Below are positions 56,376 through 64,000 of a stretch of DNA of 64,000 nt, one piece after another. This DNA is from Phlebotomus papatasi. Its lineage: Eukaryota; Arthropoda; Insecta; Diptera; Psychodidae. Where the stretch lies: positions 1,178,001 through 1,242,000 of the forward strand of contig NC_077224.1 in assembly GCF_024763615.1 (NCBI RefSeq), in the 5' to 3' direction. The notes below the pieces were generated by a model. It did no database searches. It saw only the letters and a program-made list of their open reading frames with translations, and was not told where the DNA came from. Position numbers and translations under genes: made by a program. Every line of letters starts with the position of its first letter. The first letter of the stretch is position 1.

Positions 56376-57156
56376 TAGTTGTTTGCTCAATTTTAGAAAT
56401 TTAAAAAATTTTAGGTTATGTTTAGCTTAACCCAGAAATAAATCAATCAAGACAGACAAATCATGACTGTGGCACAATGTTAAAGGTTTTTTTTTTTTAA
56501 TATTGTTCATGATGTGGAACTTTGTAAATTCCAAAAAAATCAAATTATATCATAAATTACAAAAGTGATCCTAGGGTGAAAAGAACACTTTAAAAACTTT
56601 TGTCAGGACCTATTGACACCCTACTCTGTAACATTTGGAATACGAAATTTGAACACTTATCGTTTTCGATAAACGTAGATTAATAAAAAACGTCAATTAT
56701 ATTTTATTAGATACATTAAATAAAATTGAATATTTTGACAAAAGTGTCAATAGGGGTTCCCTGTTCCCTGTCGGAAAGGTGTTCCTTCGACCCTAGTTAT
56801 TTGAAATATTTCTGGAATGTTTGCAGATTTTTGAAAAAGTGATTGAAGGGTGTTTGATACCGAGCGAGAAATGTATATTTACAGTAGAGTTCTTCAAATT
56901 TGAACATTTGGGGGGTATAGATGATACTTCTCACTTTGCAAATTTAAACAATATTTTCAAAAACGTAACGGAATTCATGTAAAATTCACTTTTCCTAAAT
57001 TAAGGAAAATAACTTTAGAGAATGTTATCAATTGAATTTGTTGTTAAATAGGTGGAATGTATTGAGGAAATTAGTATAATAGGACAATATTGAGGAAACA
57101 CCAGAGAAAAATTGTTCTAATTCCATGCAAAATTTCTTTTACATAACCTCATATTA

Positions 57157-58964
57157 GGTGAGATTCTTAACAATCTCACCTACTATAATCCTAACAAAAT
57201 TTCATGTCCTCCGATCGCGCTCAAACTTGGCCAAAATGTGTTTCGCCACTTCCTGATCACGAATATATGGGGGGCTAAGTTACGTTCCCGGCCGGCCGGC
57301 CGGCCGGCCGTCCGGCCGGCCGTCCGGCCGCTCTTTGGAGCTTAATAGCTCCTAAACTAAAAAAGATATCGACTTGCGGTTTTCGGCAAAGGTTAAATAT
57401 CGTATGAAAATTGCAACATGGTGCATTGACCCCCCACCCCCCACCCCTCCTTCCGCCATTTTGAAGACCCCCCTTTTTTTGTTTTCTCAATAGCTCCGGC
57501 CCTATGGCATCGAGCGGGCTCAAATTTTAGTATGTTATAGCTGGGCCTTAGAGCTTTCCATCAATACCAAACTTAAGGTCCCCCGACCCCCTAACCCGAG
57601 CTATAAGGGTCCAAAAAAATTTTCTTAAAATGGCCATAACTCCGGTTCTAATTGTCAGAATTTAAAAAATGAGGGCTTTTTGGAAAGCTCTCGTGAAATG
57701 CCACTTCCTCTTCTAACATCGCAAGTTCATAAAACCACCGCTAGGGGCGCTATTATTAAAAAGAAAATTTTTAAATCTTAAAAGTTAAATAACTCAAAAA
57801 TTCCTTATGCGATCGGGCTGAAATTTTAGTATGTTGTAGCCGTTGATTATACCTATCAAACAAAAAAAACCTTAAGTCGATCCATAACCCCTGACCCGAG
57901 CTATAAGGGGTCAAAGTTCGAACATTGACCGGCCTCTATCTCCGGTTCTAATTAACATAGCGGCCTAAATTTTACCTTTTTGGTTTCGTCTCGATGAGCA
58001 CTTTCAGATGGAAGTTCAAAAAGTCACCACAGGTGGCGCTGTGATAGCGTCAAAATTCATCGAAATTCAAAGTCACTTTTCTCAAAAACGGCATTGTGCA
58101 AGTTAATGAAATTTTAGTATGTTGTAGTCCAGTCTAGGACGTTTCCAAAATGGTGCGTATGTGCGCTGTGGTTTCAATAGAACCGGAGATATGAGGGGTC
58201 AAAGTTCACGAAATTCAAAAAATCATATCTCCGGTTCTATGTGACCGGTTTTGATGAATGAGGGCTCAAACGAAAGATCTCACCAAATGCTACAACTTTC
58301 TAGAATATTTGAACTTCGTGGGACCAACACCAGGGGCGCCACAGTCGAAAAACCAATTTCAATATCACATAACCTCAATTATCTCGACTGTCGCTTAACC
58401 GATTTTGATGATTACTTCGACATAATTGTAGAGCACATTTGTCTCTACATTTCGTCCATACATCATTTTCCACTCAGACCACGCTATCACTCCGATTTTG
58501 CCGTTTAAGTGTGAAAAAATTGATTTTTCCAATAATAACGCTTTGAAATCACTCAGATGCCAATTTGACTGCCTCTACTCCACCAAGACACTTAAAATAG
58601 GGGTTTAAATGGAAAGTCCCGCAAAATACAACAATTCTTTGATATAGTTGAAGTTCAACAAATGACTACTTGGGGAACTCTGGATGAAAAAACGAGTTAA
58701 GAAACAAAAAACCTCGCTTATCTTGACTTCTGAGTAATCGATGAGATCATGTTCTATGGGAAAATTATAGAGAACATTCTGGTCTACATTTCACCCATAT
58801 AACACTTTTCTGTCAGTTCATCCAAATCCTTGATATTTTGGTTGAAATACAAAATTTGTATAATTTCACGAATTTGATTCAAGATAACTGAATGACGTCT
58901 CCCAACTTCAGCTCTAAATCGAATTTGCATGCACTCCGAGTTAGCTCACGTTAAGAATCTCACC
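57157..58964 (+). repeat. R1 repeat, complete copy (1.8 kb)
   Basis: Inverted ends GGTGAGATTCTTAA and TTAAGAATCTCACC, flanked by TA at 57155-57156 and 58965-58966. The interior has repeated phrases such as ATCTCCGGTTCTAATT, GAGCTATAAGGGGTCAAA and AGTATGTTGTAGCC, suggesting growth by internal duplication. No transposase ORF. Partial copies are at 105-632, 15929-16800 and 18500-18645. Confidence 0.85.
57289..57330. repeat. GGCC/CCGG tract inside R1
   Basis: About 42 bases of CCGG units with two GTCC interruptions. A striking GC island in AT-rich DNA; it produces an artificial Arg-Pro-Ala-Gly run in one antisense frame. Confidence 0.95.
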
Positions 58965-59056
58965 TACATAAGCCGGTTAGGATTATCTGTCCCTTTTACA
59001 TTTTGAATACAACCGTCGTTCAAATTTCAAGAGTTCAAATTTGAGGAACTCGACTG

Positions 59057-60488
59057 TTTTAATTAAAACTAGAAATTTCCCACTAGGAGATGGCGTCAGT
59101 TTCTTTTCGAGGTTAGATCATCCATAACCTCAAGTTAACATAACCTCAATTAGGGGGTAATTGAGTTGATTCCTTGGGAGGTCCTCAAAGGATCTAAATA
59201 AAGTCGCGTATCTCGTTCCATTTGAGAGGGAGGTACGCAAACTATGAATGCAAATATCCAAAAATTAAGCGGTTATGTATAGTAAACTATTACGAGTGTG
59301 TCTCGTAAAAAAGAAGAGTATAGAAAACATGTCATAATGCTCTATGTTTGTTGAAAAAATTGAACTGTCACAAATTGAAAAGGTACTTCACACTTTCCAT
59401 CACACGAAATAAATCGTTCTTGAAGGGTTTCTCATCTCACCAAAACCTGGGATGTTTTATTCTTTCATCTCCTGGATTATGGGCAATTGTAAATGCATTT
59501 TTATTCCTCGCCATGTATTTATTTAGATGATTCTGAATACTTGTGACACTTTAACAATTGCTAAGCTCTCTGTGTATTGTACGTATGAGTTGAATATTTC
59601 GTTGAAGAAAATGCTGTGAATTTGATGTCTCCTTTTTTGTATATCTCCCTTTTCTGTAAACTACTCATTGCAGAGGTACAAATATTTGTAATAATACGGG
59701 GGATTATTCTAAAGAGGAATTTTTGAATCTTTAAACGCGATGGCCATCCTTTTCGTCTTCATCATTTTTTTTTCGTAGTCAATTTGACTGAATTTCTGTC
59801 TGTGACAATGCTGGACACTGAAATTGATCTATTTGTTGGAATTATTCATCTTCTTGACTCTGTTTCTGTCTTTTTTTCTTGGGATGTATCATCCTTGTTG
59901 GGAGAGAAGAAAATAATCGTGTTAGAAAAATTAGTATAAGAAATCTTCCGACAAAGCATTGTACAATGCATTCACACTCAATCTCTTCTCCAATATGAAC
60001 CTTTGTTGAGGGAGAGTATATGTGGTATAAAAGAGCATTTTACTCTGCAAGTTTTTCTTTCATCCACTCACCTTTTCTTCAGCTCAATAAGTTATTTGGT
60101 TGGTTACGAAAGAAAATATTTTTGTGATAACTTCTTCTTTTGGGTTTGGGTGGCTTTTTTTCTTTTTTTTAGAAAAGAAATACCGGCGGAAAGAGCTTTC
60201 TTTCCATTTCTCCAATTGTCGATTTGATATGTTTTCTGCTTTCTTTAATGTTGAAACAACAATTGAATAGAAAGTATTTGATGTAAATTCTCAAATGAAT
60301 TAAGTTTTACAATTGGAAATTGAATTAGATATACATGAAAAATATAGAAATAGTAAATATTCTATGTTTAGATGTTAGAAAGTATTTTTGAAAGATTTCG
60401 GCGACTCTATAGGACACTTCCGTTTCCGAGGCGACCTACGTTTTTCTGAAGAATTTTGGTATTTGTGAGGAGAAGCTATTCTTTAGTA
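59057..60488. other. Apparently unique stretch
   Basis: No repeats detected. A TATAAAAG at ~60027 on the plus strand is followed by no recognisable gene. T-rich throughout. Confidence 0.35.
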
Positions 60489-60827
60489 CAGTAGAGCCCC
60501 TCTATAGGCCATCGCTCTATAGTCCACAATTTATCGACCGTTGATTTCAAAACACTGATTTTAAGTTAGGTTATGTTTTTTAGTACGCGACATGCAATGT
60601 TGTCATAATTATTTTAATATTTTTGGCAAATTTTATTGAGTAGTTGTGATAATTGTGATCCATAATGAAGAGAACGAGGACAAGTACCACAATCGCAAAG
60701 AAAGTGGAAGCCGTCGAGTAAATTTCAATACTAAAAATCGTTGATAATTTTAAAAAATTACATGGACTATAGTGCGACCCAAGTGTCAAATTTAAAACCA
60801 AATATGGCCTATAGCGGGGCTCTACTG
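60489..60827. mobile_element. 339 bp TA-flanked MITE (CAGTAGAGCCCC)
   Basis: Ends CAGTAGAGCCCCTCTATAGG and CCTATAGCGGGGCTCTACTG, flanked by TA at 60487-60488 and 60828-60829. No ORF. Confidence 0.9.
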
Positions 60828-60829
60828 TA

Positions 60830-62200
60830 TGTTCTCTTCAACGCTGGCATTGAGAATCAATCCGTAAATGTAGGTTCTGGCAATTGTTTTCATTGTTGAC
60901 GGTGTTGACACAATATAGGACAACATTCTATGACATTCCGGAGTACTTTATCAAAATTAAATACGCAGTATTAAGTGGTGTTGTGATCCCGTCGCTAACA
61001 ACTTCAACAATGTCTACGGAGAACATCGGTCAAGGAAGATGGGGAACTAGTACTTCACGGTTGTAGATTATTTCATCTACCCTGGGTTAAAGAAAGCCTA
61101 TTCCAGTCTATTAAAAACCTTCTGATTTAGACACTCGAACATAAGAACCAAGTTCCCTAGTGATCCATCGTAGAGGGCTATGATCCTGCTAGTCTTCACG
61201 TAATTAAAGCCTAATATATCAATGACGCGTATGATCGCTAACGATAGGCTAGTCATTAGGTTCGCAAGGTTGATGATGTTTATCCAAGTGTTGCATAGGC
61301 ACGAATGGCGACGACTCTTTATTCAAACCAGGATTAGAAATTGATTGTATTTTCAATTAAGTAAGTCAACAAGTAGAATGGATTGCAATAAAGGACTGTT
61401 GTGTGTCCAAATTGTTAATGACCAAATTGTACTATTATCACGGTGCTCTCTATACGTTCTGCTACACACAGAATCGCTTTATATCATGGTAGACCAACCT
61501 CGGTTCGTGAATCGTAGGGTAATTCTGTAACAGTATGACAATATAAGGACTTCTAACCAATAAATCTGAGCCCCCAGAATATGTTAGTTTTGTTAAATCT
61601 TACTGCCAAATATTCTCGAGGATCAGCCCGAGTCTGTTTAGACCCTGATACACTTATGCTCTAGACACACTTATGACTGAAGCCGAGAGACGACTTAGAG
61701 AAAATGATGGAAATGAAATCTAACTATTATTTCGAATATAATTACGCTAAGCCGTATTTCCGCTAATCCTCAGGTCTGTCAAGGCCCTTAGGGCCTCGAC
61801 AGACCAGAGGATAAGCCGAGAGACAGCTTAATGTAATTTTATTCTGAATAAGGATTAGATTACATTTCCATAATTTTCCACTAAGTCTTCACTCGGCTTA
61901 AGTCGTAAGTGTGTCTAGGACATTAGCCGCTAGATTCTCAGGTAGAGCCGGTAATAGAACACATTCGTTGAAGTCAAAACATTCCAAAGTAACCAGTATA
62001 TAAAAGGAATTGTAGTCTGAATAAATAAATTTAAATAGTTTTCTAAATAAATGTATTAATTTAAAGATTGCGTAATTTCAAATCAGTAGTGTCAGTAGCT
62101 AATTAAATTAATCAATCCTTCAAACACGTGTGAATAATCTTTTGATTTCTAGTTTATTGCCATTTAGAGTGATTAATTAGTTATTTCGACACTGTGGACA
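60830..62200. other. Unclassified, possibly an LTR-like region
   Basis: Less AT-rich at 60850-61560 and without ORFs. GTATATAAAAGG at ~61998 followed by AATAAATAAA resembles an LTR promoter and poly-A signal. I found no partner LTR, primer-binding site or gag/pol sequence, so this is only a suggestion. Includes the palindromic element at 61661-61918. Confidence 0.25.
61661..61918. mobile_element. Palindromic element, 258 bp
   Basis: CTAGACACACTTATGACTGA to TAAGTCGTAAGTGTGTCTAG. The whole element is an imperfect palindrome centred on AAGGCCCTTAGGGCCT at ~61791, with GGTCTGTC / GACAGACC and GCCGAGAGAC repeats. A half copy is at 63762-63883. Confidence 0.8.
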
Positions 62201-63761
62201 CAAATTTTGGGTCGATGGGTTCAAAACAAACTGATATTTGGTTGTCGTTTTATAATTTTTTTTAATGGCAAAATCAGGCTTAGCGAGTGCGTCTAGTTTT
62301 GATGAGCGTGATATAAAAACGTGAAGCGTGAAAATGGGTAAAAAAAAGAGCATAGCTGATGCGAGTGTTAATAAACATAAATAAATATGGCTGAATATGG
62401 GTTGAGTCTTGTGAAAAATCGTGCATGCAGACAAATAGAGGTTTATAGGAGATATTGAAAGGAGAGGACCTACAATATAAATATTGTTGAGAGGGAAAAT
62501 TTGTTTTTTGGATATAGGGAATGCACCAACCAAGGAAATGTTGTGTATGTTGCAAAAGTGTCGGGGATACAAATTATCCTCGGCATGTTTCCTCATAATA
62601 CCCCCTCGTTAGTGTGAACGTTACAGAGTGGCAGAAAGAACAAGAGAGCCCAGGAGGAGGATATCACGAAAAAATGTGTTATATATATCGCAAAAGACAG
62701 GCTTGAAATAAGTTAAAGAGAGGAGTGTCTCAACATTATAAATATGAAAATTTATGTTCTATAAATTTTTTTTCTTCACCCATTTAAAATATTTTTCAAG
62801 GGTGAGAAACAATATTTTAGAGAGAGAGGAACTTGCATATCAACATGGAGTATAAAATATTTCTCCATTTCCCGCCAGCGGCAAAGAATTTCATATCAAA
62901 ACTATATCTATGCCCCGGATTGCAACAGAAAAACACAGCCCTTTTAAGGGAGGAAGAGGAATGAATGTGTTTCCATTTTCACCCCATGCTATAGAAATTG
63001 AGTGCTAAAATACAACATTATCTCATATAGATATTGCTCTGTATGTTGCATCATGATAGAATTGGCGTACAAATGTTTATAGCCTGAGTTACACAATTTG
63101 ATTCGCTTTTGTTCCACTTAGTTAGGGGTAAGTGAAACATCAAATAGTCAAGGGGTTTCACTATTCCCTTAAATACAAGATATACACATGCACAATTTAA
63201 TATATTGAAATATGTGGTGAACGATGGCTTTTCATTATATTGGCTACAAATGAATATGTCGTCTTTACCAGGAATAAGAGTCCCTCCCATGAATTAAATA
63301 GGGCCACTGTTGTCTCTATTTTATCTATGCTTGAATATCTCTTTTGCTGCGGATAAAAGGGATTAAATAAAAACCCCTTCCCTCCATGCAGGAGTCGAAT
63401 TTTTCTCATATTGACAAAATATTGAACATCCTAATCTGCAGAATTTATTTTAATGTCCAGGAAGAGTGTAATGACGGAAATACTTATTTGAAATTAGATT
63501 GAAATTGTACTAAAAATAGGAATGCAATGGGATGATTTCCTAAGCCTGTTGTACGGGCTTCAGACCTAGGCTTAGCCATATGGCTTAATTTCTCTAAAAT
63601 CTTATTGGTTAAGATTTTTTAGGAAATTTTAACTTATGATTGGATTCTTAATGACAAATAACGTATTAGATTTTGAAGAATGAACAAAATCGGTTGCTGT
63701 TTAAGGTTTCGAGACCTCCGGAAATTGGGCTTAACCTCTGGTCTAAAGACGGTCTTATGTC
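62201..63761. other. Unassigned sequence
   Basis: No supported gene. GGGCTTCAGACCTAGGC at ~63555 and GGGCTTAACCTCTGGTC at ~63726 are short palindromic words that may belong to the element family at the right edge. Confidence 0.35.
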
Positions 63762-63990
63762 CTAGACATACTTACGACTTAAGCCGAGAGACGACTTAGT
63801 GGAAAATGATGGAAATGTGACTATTTCGAATATAATTACGCTAAGCAGTCTCTCGGCTAATCTTCAGGTCCATCAAGGCCCTTATGACGAAAATAGACAC
63901 AGGCTGATCCTAGAGAATACTCAGCTCGTAAAATTTGGCGGTAAAGGATCAGCCCAAACTATCATACACTGAGGATTTAGGATCAAGGAT
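63762..63990. mobile_element. Half of the palindromic element plus shared flank
   Basis: 63762-63883 follows the left half of 61661-61918 (CTAGACATACTTACGACTTA, GCCGAGAGACGACTTAG, TTCGAATATAATTACGCTAA). 63884-63990 is an inverted copy of the text at ~61585-61650 (GGATCAGCC, GCCAAAT words). It may continue past the window edge. Confidence 0.65.
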
Positions 63991-64000
63991 TAGCGTTTTC

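Larger units (their letters stand above)
56882..59056. mobile_element. TIR element (CAGTAGAGTTCTTC) split by a full R1 copy
   Basis: Ends CAGTAGAGTTCTTCAAATTT and AAATTTGAGGAACTCGACTG are inverted repeats. About 370 bp of the element remains on the two sides of R1. The flanks are TT on both sides, so a TA duplication is not evident. Confidence 0.7.

Noticed and set aside
57275..57523. Minus-strand ORF with repeated Gly-Arg-Pro-Ala
   Set aside because: Produced by the GGCC tract in R1.

Overview
The window looks like intron-rich, AT-rich nuclear DNA from an insect, most likely a dipteran. The grounds are one split gene with standard GT-AG introns, abundant short TIR elements with TA, TTA or TTAA target duplications, tRNA-derived SINEs, a hAT element and a truncated LINE. 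A lower dipteran such as a sand fly or mosquito would fit, but species assignment is inference.

The only confident host gene lies on the minus strand. It is a TTLL4-type tubulin polyglutamylase whose exons are at 30902-31483, 24922-25612, 19972-21077, 15368-15646 and 1227-1418. Every junction has a GT donor and AG acceptor, and the phases agree (0/0, 1/1, 0/0, 0/0). The ATP-grasp TTL domain is in the second to fourth exons. The gene runs off the left edge after the fifth exon. Its 5' non-coding part lies to the right of 31483; the best candidate promoter and leader is near 49.5-49.66 kb, in a segment that could be bidirectional. From the proposed ATG at 31438 the visible exons encode about 935 codons.

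The rest is mostly intron and upstream DNA built from mobile elements, often nested. From 0 to 15 kb: R1 repeat with an inserted MITE; a 6.1 kb nest (1853-7979) holding a Harbinger-like MITE, a hAT element with perfect 8 bp TSDs and a CACTGAGAG MITE; a foldback with a SINE in its loop; and a degenerate minisatellite split by a MITE inside a MITE. From 16 to 30 kb: more R1, TA-flanked and TTAA-flanked MITEs, a 5'-truncated LINE, and a decayed Harbinger transposase inside an inverted composite. From 31 to 49 kb: TA-flanked MITEs of a GGGGAAAGTG supergroup, two near-identical 0.97 kb R2 repeats plus a third inverted one, a second SINE, and apparently unique stretches. From 49 to 64 kb: the candidate promoter, a 1.7 kb nested element, a 2.2 kb nest around a full R1 copy with a GGCC tract, a pre-miRNA-like hairpin, and palindromic elements near the right edge.

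I see no convincing new gene system. The items most worth checking are a spliced 79-residue ORF inside the hAT element, the MITE supergroup whose outer termini and interiors are shared while inner terminal repeats differ, the TTAA MITEs with 16-base palindromes, the Harbinger remnant, and the hairpin at 55903-55980.
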